Source: Phallusia fumigata (Eukaryota > Chordata > Ascidiacea > Phlebobranchia > Ascidiidae). From it: 44,189 nucleotides of DNA. This document shows, piece after piece, positions 21,617-32,346 of this stretch. The notes below the pieces were generated by a model. It had not been told where the DNA came from and ran no database searches. It was given only the letters and a program-made list of their open reading frames with translations. Made by a program: the position numbers and the translations under genes. The stretch covers positions 1 to 44,189 of the forward strand of contig QXVZ01033460.1 in NCBI GenBank assembly GCA_008931825.1, in the 5' to 3' direction. Each line of letters starts with the position of its first letter. The first letter of the stretch is position 1.

Positions 21617-22633
21617 TTAAATCCGCAACATATGATCCAGAAGGCCATACCATACCATTTCAGGCAAAACGAGATTACCATGGTTATGGCGACATTTGAC
21701 TTCATACATCCCCATACATACACCCAGGCGCACCACAAAGTGGCGGATACTTAAGTTGTTGCTGTTTGATAGATTTTGCAATTCGAACTGCCGTACCATT
21801 GGATAAAGAAATAGCTCTAAAATTCGACTTGAAACAGCAGGGACATCTTTGGGGAAGCTAGCAGCATAAGGTAGATCTGTTTGTCTCTGTAGTCGCCGCA
21901 GCCTGCTAATATTTGCTGAGCGGAAAGCGAACAAACCTAGTATGATAAGCACGCTGAAGGTACGCGACGGGCGCGAACTAACACGTTTGAGGTTGGGTTT
22001 CGAGTAAATTGCCCTTCCTCTAATACAAAGCCCCAGGTAAGCGCAGAGAATGTTGGGATTCGCTGCAAACAAGGTTATACTGTACAAAGCATAGCAAACA
22101 GCTTTGTTGATCGTGCTCAACCGAAGCATACGTGATTGCCAAGCGCAAAAATGAGCGGTAGAGCTCGCAATGTTTGCATTGATAACTTGTTTTTTGAGTC
22201 CGCATTCGTCCTGCAAACTCGTTTGCGGCACTGGTAGATGAATTACAGAGCTGACATGTTACAGATTACGAGTATAAGTGCTGCGAGTGCATTGTCCAAA
22301 CATCGATTTCTTGACCACAAAACAACTAAACAAAAAACTCTTTGGTTTATCGAAACAATAAACATGACTGAATACCTCTGTCACCCGAAAACCGATTATT
22401 TCAAATTCCTGTTTCTTCTTGCTTTGACTGTTCTTCACTGTCATATTAAGCACAATGACTGGAATTTGTCTATTTAAGCTTGAACTGTAATTAACTGCGT
22501 TTGCAGCACACGGCGTTATCACCTGGATCGCGTTGACCAAATCACATAAAAATCTTTGTAAAAGTTGACACATGTCTGTCGCATCGACTTTGTGCAAATA
22601 CATATCGCTTGATGCAACTTGCCCGTTGCCCAT
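21617..22633 (-). pseudogene. broken 7TM gene of the same family
   Basis: Two - strand frames, 22259-22633 and 21617-22231, together parallel the intact gene. The first has KKKQEFEIIGFRVTEVFSHV in place of the second membrane segment region. The second has LCAYLGLCIRGRAIYSKPNL where the intact gene has its LWLRQRILYTSPLI motif, then IILGLFAFR matching IVGILVFR, and LYPMVRQFE then FVVRLGVCMG matching LYPVLKQFP and LAFRLCVCTS. Stops and frame changes separate the pieces and the last two membrane segments are not visible. Orientation and position next to the intact gene point to local duplication followed by decay. Confidence 0.7.
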
Positions 22634-23020
22634 ATTTCACAAACTTAGGTTGAAACGCAATACCAACGTCACAAAACATGTCATGTGAGCCTGGGTAAGT
22701 CACTGGGTACTTTCAATATCCAAATGAAATTCCTTTTCATACAATTTAATTCTTACCAAATTTCCTTGCAGCCTTGTAAAGCAAGTTTACAATGTTAAAA
22801 TTGCTTTTAAAACCACGCCAACGCCAATGAGCGTTTTCATTTGGTATCGCAACTACGTCATAAAATTTATTTTAGTCTTTAACTAATGTTATTAATGTTA
22901 GCCTAACGCAGCTTGACAAACTTCGTGTATAGATACTTTACCAACGTGCTCAACATTGATTTGCCTTTAACAATTCCTTTTGCGGTGCATTTTTAGCATC
23001 GACCAAACGCGCGCCTTCAA
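22634..23020. other. spacer and edge of the exon-like mosaic
   Basis: No gene seen. From about 22930 the sequence resembles the stretches near 10000 and 28100 (phrases ACCAACGTGCTCAACATTGATTTG and TTTTGCGGTGCATTTT), so the mosaic resumes here. Confidence 0.4.
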
Positions 23021-23035
23021 CTTCAGTTCACTTAC

Positions 23036-23140
23036 ATTCAGCAGTTGGTTCCTGTAGACACGTTGACTTGTATTAAGCTTCTGCTGTTTCGAATTCATGT
23101 CGAAATCCAGGTGCTGTTTCAAACGGATTTGGTCAAAAAT
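23036..23140 (-). pseudogene. exon-like block E5, copy with both splice sites
   Basis: 105 nt between acceptor TTTTGTTGCAG and donor GTAAGTGAAC. One frame is open for all 35 codons (IFDQIRLKQHLDFDMNSKQQ and on to NQLLN). The frame favoured by comparison with other copies (CPNEYQTAFKFRHEF at 7.7 and 8.1 kb, FCPNPEFRQE at 28.6 kb) has a TGA at its second codon here and again in the copy at 28203-28307. So either two frames are used in different copies or this copy is dead. Confidence 0.4.
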
Positions 23141-23169
23141 CTGCAACAAAAGCAAAAAGATCAAAATTC

Positions 23170-23390
23170 ATAAATAAACTGTTGCTACCAGGCATTGTAT
23201 GAATTTATGCAGGTTCTTCTGGCAAATATTTTTTGCGTACCGACGTTTCGACGTCCTATACGAGTCGTCTTCCTCAGGGTGAATAACACTCAACGCGAAA
23301 TACAACACACTAGGATAAAAAAATCGGCTTTAAAGGAAAGAATGAAGAGCGCGCACACATCGATAAACCACACCGGACGAACGATAACAC
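23170..23390 (-). mobile_element. 221-bp insertion with Penelope/retrozyme-like sequence
   Basis: Flanked by the direct repeat CAAAATTC (23162-23169 and 23391-23398). Two paralogous stretches in the window, near 28325 and 28650, read GATCAAAATTCGTTGTATTT without the insert, so the insertion is proven. On the - strand the insert contains CTGAGGA (23271-23277), a GACG / CGTC stem, then GAAAC (near 23246): the order of a hammerhead core (CUGANGA, stem II, GAAA), and CCTGAGGAAGACG with GTCGAAACGTCGG resembles the ends of Penelope-like elements. A proper cleavage triplet after stem III is not evident. Confidence 0.6.
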
Positions 23391-24201
23391 CAAAATTCGT
23401 TGTATTTGTACAAGATTGGTTAAATATGTTTTTAATTTGGGGGTTGACATGGGTATTTCGTTTTGCCACGTATGTGACACTCATTTCACTGACACCCCTA
23501 ACCTCACATCAAACGCTCCTTCTGTGGACGTTAATAATGCAGCGTTTTTACCAAGCCAGCCAAAGCAAATTACCTGAGTAAATAAACATCATTGTACTCT
23601 AATGCGCTAATTTGAAAAAGCCTCCGTTCCAACAGAATACACGGGAGAACTTTCCTCCATTTTCCTTTCCTGTGAAACAAATTAAAAGCCGTACAAGAAT
23701 TAAGTGCGTTACGTTGTTTACAAAATATTTGCCAACATGCAAAGACAGGATAGGTGCACGCTATACTGCCTTCCCATATTCGACAGAAAAAGTAATAGAT
23801 TAATCAAAAACGTTGATTCCAGTTCACTTTTCTAACACGCCGCCGGTGATCTTCTCTCCGTGTCGGAATGTAATTTCTATCCGGTAGTTCGAAACGGATT
23901 TTGATGACAGTCTCTGACAAAACAAAGATACTCCAATTTTAAGTTAGCAACATTGTCAAAAAACAGCTCGTTTCTTTAATACTAATAAATTGTAAGTCCC
24001 AATTACGCAGCAAACATAAAGGTTGGTTTTAATTGGCTTAGTTTACAATCTCTATGATGTGTCACTGCACATAATTAAATTTGTATTATTGGGTTGATCG
24101 ACTAACTCGGCCCGTGTTACAATGTTCAACAAAATTACCTCAAGCAAGAACATCTACATGCTTAAAAAGTGCCGGAATCTAGCAACTTAACTAAAACCTA
24201 C

Positions 24202-24277
24202 CTGAATTCAGCCACAATCCTTTCCACTGTGGTGCTCTTCGACTCGCATACATGACAATTCTGCTTCTGTTTCACCC
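24202..24277 (-). pseudogene. exon-like block E4, open copy
   Basis: On the - strand acceptor TTCTTTTTCGTAG and donor GTAGGTTTTA bracket 76 nt, open as KQKQNCHVCESKSTTVERI and on to AEF. The copy at 32280-32346 is 67 nt, nine shorter, and keeps the same phase at both ends; a third at about 29045-29110 is open but has lost both splice sites. Length change by a multiple of three with phase kept is the best hint of past coding constraint in this mosaic. Basic peptide, no recognised domain. Confidence 0.45.
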
Positions 24278-24634
24278 CTACGAAAAAGAACATGTGAAGT
24301 ATACGAGGAATTCATACGTAATCTATTAAAACAGTTGAAATTTGTTAACATGCGGAGACAGAATATGTACACGTTATGCTGTCTTCCCATGTTTGTTTTA
24401 CAATCTAACATGTAACACCAGCCAATCGTTAAGTTAGATATTTACTTGCCTGTTATTTACTTGCAATATCTTTTTCCATGGTTCTTTAGTTCAAAAGTGC
24501 AGGCGATGGGCATGCAGCCATCGGGTGGGTATGACAGCATTGATCAGAAACTGCACCACGGGAACCTGAAACAAAATGATCTTACAGCAGTATCGTGTGT
24601 TTGATGCCAAAAAACAAAAATCAAATTATATTCC

Positions 24635-24690
24635 GGTATCGGTGCAGAAGCGAATCGGTGTGCACCCCAGTTCACTTTTGCACCGGTGCC
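24635..24690. other. hairpin (block I), fully paired copy
   Basis: GGTATCGGTGCAGAAG and CTTTTGCACCGGTGCC pair over 16 positions when three G-T pairs are allowed; the loop holds GTGTGCACC. Other copies: 25367-25425, 29463-29520, 32713-32770 (one or more mismatches), 19045-19100 and 30290-30345 (decayed). Confidence 0.55.
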
Positions 24691-24920
24691 AAACACTTTA
24701 ATTTACAATGATTGCCTGAATATTTTTGCTTGCAAGTCGCTTTGGACCTCTTCCCGTCTTTGCCCCCAACACTATTGACATCGATATGAACGAACACTCC
24801 GTCGTTTTAACACAAGGAATCGCATTTGATTATTCCAGTTCGTCCGCAGACTTTAGAGCTTGTGTTGCAGCTACGCCGCTTTCCCCAACCAAAAAGACTA
24901 AAACAAAACAACTGCAAGAC

Positions 24921-24962
24921 AGGCTAAGTACAGGCTAAGTACAGGCTAAGCCAGGCTAAGCC
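24921..24962. repeat. short tandem repeat of AGTACAGGCTA units
   Basis: Two copies of AAGTACAGGCT followed by two of AAGCCAGGCT-like units. Very short and local. Confidence 0.7.
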
Positions 24963-24999
24963 ACAGTCTTTTCCATTTTGGTTTTCTTTCACTCAAATA

Positions 25000-25990
25000 A
25001 ATGAAAACTCTTTTAGTTTCGTCTTCTGCGCACAAACAGGTGAAGTACAAGAAATTCGTCGTATGTATCTAGTTTAAAATCTAAATTTGTCACCATGCGA
25101 AGACAGGATAAGTGCACGGTATGCTGTCTTCCCATGTTCGCCCTAAAATCTAACAAATAAACACTTTAAATATTTAGAATAACTTGCTTGCTTTACCGGG
25201 ATTCCTTGACTTTGTTTTTTGATTTCAAATGTCCGGGCGCCGGTCGAGCATTTAGCTGATGGTATCACAGCATTGATTAGATATCACACCACGGGGACCT
25301 GAAACAAAATGATCCAACAGCAGTATCGTGCGTTTGACAAGTAAATCTAAACTAAAAAACTACATTCCGTCGTCTGTGCAGAATTAAACTAGTGTGCACC
25401 CCAGTTTAACTTTGCACCAGCAACAAAGAAGTTTATTTGCAAAAATAAAATTACTGAGAAGTCGTTGGGCATCTTCACATGTAGGGTTCGAGGCGAATAT
25501 AATGGTGTTTTTGCTACATATTTAAGCCTTAGTTTGCAGATATACCTAGGTTTACTTGGGCTGGGGAAGTTTTAACGTTTATACTTGGGAAATGCGTTAT
25601 TATTTTGATGTGGACACTTTTGTAGATGCTGACAACCGAATAGTCAGGACAACACAAGTGACATGCAAAACAGCTAGTGCAACATGCAAATCATCATGCA
25701 AGAATCACAAACAGGCCCGCTATTCGGAGCAGCAATAGGGAAGTGTTCACAAAACTTAGTTAATCCAGACCACATGAAAACAGCTCCTGTTAGTCTGTAC
25801 TGTTTGGACATTGCAATTAACAAACTGATTTTGCTTTAACAATTTGTTTTGCGTTGCATTCTGTCTAGCTCGAAAAGGCGCACCTTGAATTGTAAGTTTA
25901 CTTACATTCAGCGGTTAGTTCCTGTGGACATGTATCTCGCATCCGCAAACATACCTGCGTGAATAAAGATTCGCAATATTGGTACGAACA
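25000..25990 (-). pseudogene. exon-like unit: E4, hairpin G, E2, hairpin I, block D
   Basis: Reading the - strand from 25990: GTAAGT donor block near 25900, block D at 25615 (+ strand open as YFDVDTFVDADNRIVRTTQV), hairpin I at 25367-25425, E2 block with stop near 25225-25300, hairpin G at 25096 (MGRQHTVHLSCLRMVT) and E4-like block near 25000 with two stops. The order matches the unit at 29.0-30.9 kb. Inactive as it stands. Confidence 0.45.
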
Positions 25991-28130
25991 AGGAAGTACT
26001 CTTTACACAGTAATTAAGTTAATCTGAAGTATCAAGTGTTTTCATGATGTCTCAACCAAAAACACGCTCATATATTTCACGCTTTTTATCATGTATTTCG
26101 ATTCTAATAATATTCAGTTGGAAAATATAATTCGCGCTTATTGCCGCCGCCGAGCATGCCAGCAAACAATCGTAGGCGACGAGCCCGAAGTGCACATTTT
26201 TACAACATATGCTTGCGAACCAAACACAGCTTGACAGCCAAATTTGCATACAACACTTTTCAAAGCAACCTCCAACGATTGATGCGAACCATTTGAAACA
26301 AGCTTTAGCTTCCATGTGTTAATACGCTAACGAATAAAACTGCTCATTGCCGTCGCCACAAATAAACGTTCCATTTGCCACCGCCATAGCCTAATTCCAG
26401 AGAGCAGGTCGTTTTTACCAAGCTCCCTACCGTCATTGTACGCACTGGGAAGAATTTGTTGCTATTCACTTGAAATTTATGAATCACGCGAACTGACGCA
26501 ACCGACCATCCCATTCCAGCAAATGCGACAAACCAAGTGTCCACTTTAAAAAAAAGTCAAATGCCAGACTTGACAGAAATCATGTGAAACTAGAAGGGTG
26601 GCTTTCATCATGTTGCTATCACTAATACCAAATTTCAAACCGGAAATGTGTTCAGCACTATACTTTTCCATTGGATCCAAACGTTAACTAGGCTTTTTAT
26701 AACATGATTGTTTCTGGCGGCAGAAACATACCGATCCCCACCCTAGCAAACTTGTGGATTAGTTGTAGAGTACCATGAAAGTAGCAGATACTTTTATTTA
26801 ATTTTACACAATTTGTTTCATCTAATAAAAGAGTTAATTACAACAAACTATAACCCAATCTACAAACTATAAAGAGCTAGCAAGTCAACTGCCACCAGGA
26901 ATATCGGGTTAAGCACATTAGCAAATGCATTACAGTGATATGTTATACAAACTGTCCAAATTTCACAAACTGCAAACAAAGTTCAGTAATTTTACCTAAT
27001 TTAGAAAACAATGACCCAAACTGAAGTGTATTTAATTTTCATCCAATACAGACATTGTTAAAGAACTTCACCACTGGATAGAGCTATATGACAACCACTA
27101 GGGCCTCAGGTCACTACGCTAGAGACAGCCTCCACCTTCAGCTCAAAGTTTCATTTAACTCGAACAAGTAGTTCATAATTTATTGATAAAACTCCACTTG
27201 TACCAATAAGGCACAATTTTTTTGCGGTGCGTTGCACATAAAATACGTTTTACCTTTCTTGGCCAACTGGGTAACCACTAGGGCTTTTGGGTAAAACACT
27301 GCAAGCAATGAACCGCGTTGACATGTTATACAAACTGTCTAAATTTCAACTAATATTGACATTGCGTATTTATTCCACCCATTTCAGGGGGCTAGCGAGG
27401 TAACAAACGGAGCAGCTGTGAAAGTTTCATTAAATCGAACAAACATTTCATGGTAAAATGGCATGGGCAACCTGCATGGCAGAAAAAAAAGAAACAAAAA
27501 ACAAACAGAGCGAAAAACATTTTGTTTTCACTTTAGGAAGGCAACCCATAAAATGTTTCAAATCTAATATATTAGTTCGTTTATAAATATATGCACTTTC
27601 CACGATCAAACGACCCATCAGCCACTGCTATAGCCTGGTTCTCAAAGCATATCGGTTTCAATACGCCCCAAATAGACAGCATACACATGGGAAGCTCCTG
27701 TGAATATTCAGTTGAAGATAATAACTTGCATGTATTGCCGCCACCGAGTTTGCCAGCACACAATCATGCACGAAGAGCCCAAAGTGCCCACTTTTGAAGC
27801 AAATATCTTGCGAACCAAACACAAATCGACAACCAAATTATTTCTACACATACAAACGATTGACACAAATCGCTTAAAAACTGTTTCAAACCCCAGATAT
27901 ATGTACGCTTATTAATATGACTGTCCAATTCACTCGTTGTGATTAAACGGCCTGTTAGCCACTGTCATACATTTTTCTGCAGAGCATAGCGTTTGTTAAA
28001 ATTGCAATTGTTTTTGCTAAACAAGCCGTTGTCAAACGTTTCAATTTGGTATTGCTATAACACTGCTCTAGAAAATATCAAAATGCATTTTGGTTTCAAT
28101 TTAAAGCTTTTGACAAATTGCATGTACAGA
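25991..28130. repeat. long duplicated non-coding block, left copy
   Basis: No gene accepted. 26000-26780 matches 31090-31530 in order (CTTGCGAACCAAACACAGC region, TTGCATACAACACTTTTC, CACTAATACCAAATTTCAAA, GGTCCCCAC-like phrase, TTGTAGATTAATTGTAG-like phrase) and 27050-27520 matches 31590-31950 (family R). Between them 27580-27980 repeats part of 26150-26400. Short - strand frames such as 26052-26315 share CCMQI with 31017-31271, a sign of duplicated DNA rather than proof of coding. Confidence 0.55.
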
Positions 28131-28202
28131 TATTTTACCAATGTGCACAATGTTGATTTGCCTTTGAATTTTTTTGCGTTATATTCTGTTAACTTCACTT
28201 AC

Positions 28203-28307
28203 ATTCTGCAGTTGGTGCCTGTGGACACGTTGACTTATGTCACGCTTCCGCTGTTTTGAATTCATGTCGAAATCCAGGTGCTGTTTTTATCGGATTCGGT
28301 CAAATAT
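28203..28307 (-). pseudogene. exon-like block E5, 105-nt copy
   Basis: Same length and splice sites as 23036-23140 (acceptor TTTGTTGCAG, donor GTAAGTGAAG), about 85% alike by eye. The frame that is open at 23036 has one TAA here, and the alternative frame has a TGA, so neither is intact. Confidence 0.4.
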
Positions 28308-28538
28308 CTGCAACAAAGGCAACAAGATCAAAATTCGTTGTATTTGTTCTTGATTCGTTAAGAGGTTTTATTGTTTGTGGTTAACATGGTATTTCGCTTT
28401 GTCGCATATTAGACGCTCAGTTCACTGACACCTCTAATCTCACACCAACCGCTCCTGCCTCGCACGAACTGCGTCTTTTGTGGAATATCGTTATGCAGCT
28501 TTTTATCAAAGACAACCTAGCAAAATATTATAGCCTAC

Positions 28539-28631
28539 CTGTGTGAATAAACCGTCTCACTAGAAAACGACAACGTTGTCTTGCATCAGCTATTATGGAT
28601 TCCTGTCGAAATTCAGGATTTGGACAAAAAT
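28539..28631 (-). pseudogene. exon-like block E5, open 93-nt copy
   Basis: Acceptor CTTCGTTGTAG and donor GTAGGCTATA on the - strand; 93 nt open as FCPNPEFRQESIIADARQRC and on to FIHT. Begins with two bases and ends with one base of a split codon, the same phases as the 120-nt block at 30819-30938. Confidence 0.45.
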
Positions 28632-28902
28632 CTACAACGAAGACAACAAGATCAAAATTCGTTGTATTTGTACTTGATTTCGTAAGGATGTTTAATTGTT
28701 CGTGGGCATTTCTGACATCTTTAACCACCAAAGGAAAAAAATCATACTTGCGTGAATAAACATCGTAGCAACAGAAATTTGACAAATTTAAGCCCCATTC
28801 TTAATAGAACGCGAGGACTCCACTTCCACTTCTTCTCCTGAATTATCCGCTGTACTCAAAATTACATGCGATACATAACCTAATTCACACCCTGTGCGTC
28901 AT

Positions 28903-28945
28903 CATGCGAAGACAGTATAAGTGCACGTTATACTGTCTGCCCATG
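28903..28945 (-). other. hairpin G, copy with extended stem
   Basis: CATGCGAAGACAGTATAA and TTATACTGTCTGCCCATG pair at 16 of 18 positions around GTGCACG. Here the part that is loop in the 8296 copy is paired as well, giving the longest stem of the family. Confidence 0.6.
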
Positions 28946-29044
28946 TTTGCAGGTATAAAGGTTTTAGCAGCTACAACCATATCTTACCACTCGTTCTCTG
29001 CTTGTCACAAGCACATTAAGTGCAACTTAACTTAATCCTGTCTG

Positions 29045-29270
29045 AATCAGCCACAATCCTTTCCCACTTGGTCCTCTTCCGCTTGCATGCATGAGAATTC
29101 TGCTTCTGTTTCAAAGAACGGGTCAAGTACGCAGAAATTACGGTCATGTAATCTATAGTTAAAAACAGTTTATTTTTCAACATGCGAAGACAGGATAAGT
29201 GCACGCTGTACTGTCTTTCCATGCTCCTCCAACACGATGTACCAGTTAATCGAGTTAGTTTAGTTTGCAT
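29045..29270 (-). pseudogene. exon-like blocks G plus E4 read as one frame
   Basis: A continuous - strand frame of 84 codons (29016-29270) runs from hairpin block G (MERQYSVHLSCLRMLK) into the E4 block (KQKQNSHACKRKRTKWERI). In other copies a splice acceptor lies between them; here both the acceptor and the donor of E4 have been lost, so the long frame is probably accidental read-through. Confidence 0.35.
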
Positions 29271-29560
29271 GTAAGATTTACTTGCCTGTTTCCCGGAGAT
29301 TTCTTTGACCTCGTTTCTTCAGTCAGGATGTCCGTGTTGCGCTAAAGCATTCCGCGGATGACGTAAAAGTATTAATCAGAAGCGAAACCACGATGACCTG
29401 AAACAAAACGATCGAACAGCAGCACCGTGCGTTTGGTAAGTTGCGTGACCTGACAAAAAACAAATTACATTTCGGTATCTGTGCAGAATCAAACTAGTGT
29501 GCACCCCAGTCTCACTTTGCACCGGTGCCAAAGAAGTTTATTTTTAAACAATGAAATTAC

Positions 29561-29768
29561 CTGAATGTTTTTCGCCTGTTAATCGCTATGGGCCTCTTCC
29601 CGTCTTTGTCCCCCAACGCTATTGGCGTCGACATGAACGAACACTCGGTCGTTTAAACACAAAGAATCGCAATTCAAGTTCGTCCGTTACGACTTTTCTT
29701 CGCAGACTCCAATCGAACGCTTCCCACCAAAGTCGACACGTTTCCTCACCCAGAAACACCGCAATAGA
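29561..29768 (-). pseudogene. exon-like block upstream of E2 (CRLWWEAFDW)
   Basis: Acceptor TGTTTTGTTTCAG and donor GTAATTTCAT on the - strand. The first 49 codons are open (AVFLGEETCRLWWEAFDWSL and on), then stop; the second half is open in another frame (VFVHVDANSVGGQRREEAHS). A relative at 24725-24925 shows the same halves in worse shape. A frameshift between the halves would explain this. Confidence 0.4.
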
Positions 29769-30818
29769 CTGAAACAAAACAAACGATGTATTTGACTGCA
29801 CTCATCAATTCGTCACTGCTGTTATATCTTATTCTACAAAGGTTGTGGTACCACGAACCACGAATCGTCATTGTGCGCACTGGGGAGCTCTTGCGACGTC
29901 GTAATGAAAGGGCCGAACACATATAGACAGGCAAACTTGCACACAACTTTTCCTGCGAAACAAATTACAAGCAGTACTGGGAATTTACCGCGATATACTG
30001 TATAACTTAGTTGCCAAAATGTTTAAGTGTTTGTCAACATGCAAAGACAAGATAAGTACACTTAATGCTGTCATCCCATGCTCGTCCGAAAATCTAACAA
30101 GTGTACATCTTAAATGTTCAGGGTAACTTGCCTGTTTTATGGAGATTTCTTTGGCCAGGTTTTTAGTTCAAATGTCCGGGCGACGGTCGAGTAGTCAGCT
30201 GATGGTATTACAGCGTTGGACGAGGACCTGAAACAAAATGATCCAACAGCAGTATCGTGCGTTTGATCAGTAAATCTGAACTGAAAAATTCCGTTATTTC
30301 GGCAGAATTAAACTAGTGTGCCCCCCAGTAAACCTTTAAACCGGTACCAAAAAAGTTTTTTTGGAAAAAGATTATTGTAAACGATAATTTTTCGCTTTTA
30401 AATCCTCTTCACGTGTAGAGTTTTGAGGGTAATATGATGGTGTTTTTGCCTTCATTGGCTGACCTAGGTTTTACTTCGCTCGGAAAGTTTAAACGACTAT
30501 GCTTGGAAAATGCGTTATTTTGATGTGGACACTTCTGAAGATGCTGACAACCGAATAGTCAGCGCAAAATACGTGACATGCAAAACAGCAAGTGCAACAT
30601 GCAAAAATCACAAACGAGTCAGCTATTCGGAGCAGCAATAGGGAAGTGTTCACAAGTTAGTTCATACAGACTACATAAAGCAGCTCATGCGAGTCTGTAC
30701 TGTTTGGTTACTGCAACTTAACAAACTGCGCACAATCTGGTTATGCTTTACCAATTTGTTTTGCGTTATATTCTGATTAGCTCGCCAAGAACGCGCCTAC
30801 AATTATAAGGTTACTTAC

Positions 30819-30938
30819 GTTCGACAGTTAGTTCATGCGAACATTCAACTGCTATCAACAGTTGCGTTGACTTGTATCCGGGTGTTTTCAATTCACATCG
30901 AAATTTTGCTGTTGTTTGAAAACGATTCAGCCATAAAT
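30819..30938 (-). pseudogene. exon-like block E5, open 120-nt copy
   Basis: Acceptor TTTTGTTACAG and donor GTAAGTAACC bracket 120 nt, open as LWLNRFQTTAKFRCELKTPG and on to ELTVE, with the same splice phases as 28539-28631. The residues N-x-F-x-T-A-x-F-R align with CPNEYQTAFKFRHEF at 7.7 kb. Confidence 0.45.
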
Positions 30939-30939
30939 C

Positions 30940-32200
30940 TGTAACAAAAGCAACATTCGTTTTATTTGTACATTCTTTGCTCGATATACAAGTGGCTAGC
31001 ATGGAATATAGTTTGGTCACACAATATAACGCAATGCCTTCAAGCAAAACAAATATACCTGAGTGAATAAACATTTGCTACATTGGTACGAACAAGGTAG
31101 TACTTTTTGAACAGTACTTATTTGCATACAACACTTTTCAGTGCATATAACACTTTTCAGTGCATTCTTAAACAATTGACACAAACATTTCAAAAATAGA
31201 TTTAAACACCGAATATTATTACGCTTATAAATATGGCTGCCTAATGCACTCGCCACTATCAAACGACACATTAGTCACCGACATAACTTATTATACATAG
31301 CATGCCGTTTTAGACACAAATAGGCATTGTGCCCATGGGGAAAAGGATTTAAAAGGGTTGTTTTCAGCATATTGACATCACTAATACCCAATTTCAAAAC
31401 TGACATACATTCTCTACTATGTTTGGCATCGGGTCCCACAGTTTCCTAAGATTTTTATGGGATGAAAATTTTCTGCAGGCAGAAAGGCTTGGGTCCCCAC
31501 ATCAGCGAAGTTGTAGATTAATTGTAGGGTCTCAAGTAAATGAAAACAAACCACTATGACCTAAACTAAAGTGTATTAAATGCTCATATAAATTCAGACA
31601 TTGTTAAAAAATTAACATCACCACTAGATGGGGCTGCATGACAACCACTAGGGCCTTAGGTCACTACGTCATTTGCACCACTACATGCACATAAACTTTT
31701 CGTTTATGGTGCGTTGAAGCATTAAAAACAATTAATGAACCACGAAGACATGTTACACAAGCTGTCCAAGTTTTAGCTAATTCGGACATTCTACAATCAT
31801 TTGACCCATTTTAGGGGCCTAGCGGTGTAACCACTCCATGACCATATCTACTAGCTGTGAACGTTTTGTCCAAATTCAACAATAATTTCATGGTAAAATG
31901 GCATGGACAAGCCTGTAGGGCAGAAAAAAGGAAAACAAACAGAATGAAAACTGTATAGGTGACCTTGTAAAAATTCCCGGATAAAGTTGATTCTTTTGAC
32001 TCTTCTCCGGTTGTTTTCTATGCACGGCATGAACTTTCTTTTAGGTTGTTCGAAAAAAGTATGTAACAAAAGCAAACATAATCCAAGTTTATTGCAAGAT
32101 AACAAAATACTACCTACTATTACCCGCCAACAACGTGGCAAGCATGCTAGGAGGTTGATTTAAACTAGCTTAGTCAAAAACACTAAAGCCAAAACATAAC
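30940..32200. repeat. long duplicated non-coding block, right copy
   Basis: Diverged partner of 25991-28130 with several deletions; contains the family R copy at about 31640-31950 and, near 31980-32060, a basic exon-like block (FFEQPKRKFMPC and ENNRRRVKRINFI) followed by a GTCACC step. No complete gene. Confidence 0.5.
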
Positions 32201-32279
32201 TGTTGCGTCATTGCTAAGTTAGTATGTTTGACAGTAATTGGGCCAGGACAAAAACAAAAATTCGGAGGTTTAACCAAAC

Positions 32280-32346
32280 CTGAAGTCAGTCTTTTCCATC
32301 TTGGTCCTCTTCCGAGCAAATGCATGGAAACTCTTTACTTGTTTTC
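32280..32346 (-). pseudogene. exon-like block E4, open 67-nt copy
   Basis: Acceptor CTGTTTTTTCGCAG and donor GTTTGGTTAA on the - strand; open as KQVKSFHAFARKRTKMEKTD. Same phases as 24202-24277. Lies downstream (in gene sense) of hairpin G at 32434, E2 near 32540-32645, hairpin I at 32713-32770 and the ATG block near 32800-32920, the most complete ordered unit on the right side. Confidence 0.45.

Noticed and set aside
21443..21754. 103-codon + strand frame
   Set aside because: Lies opposite the 7TM pseudogene and has no domain.
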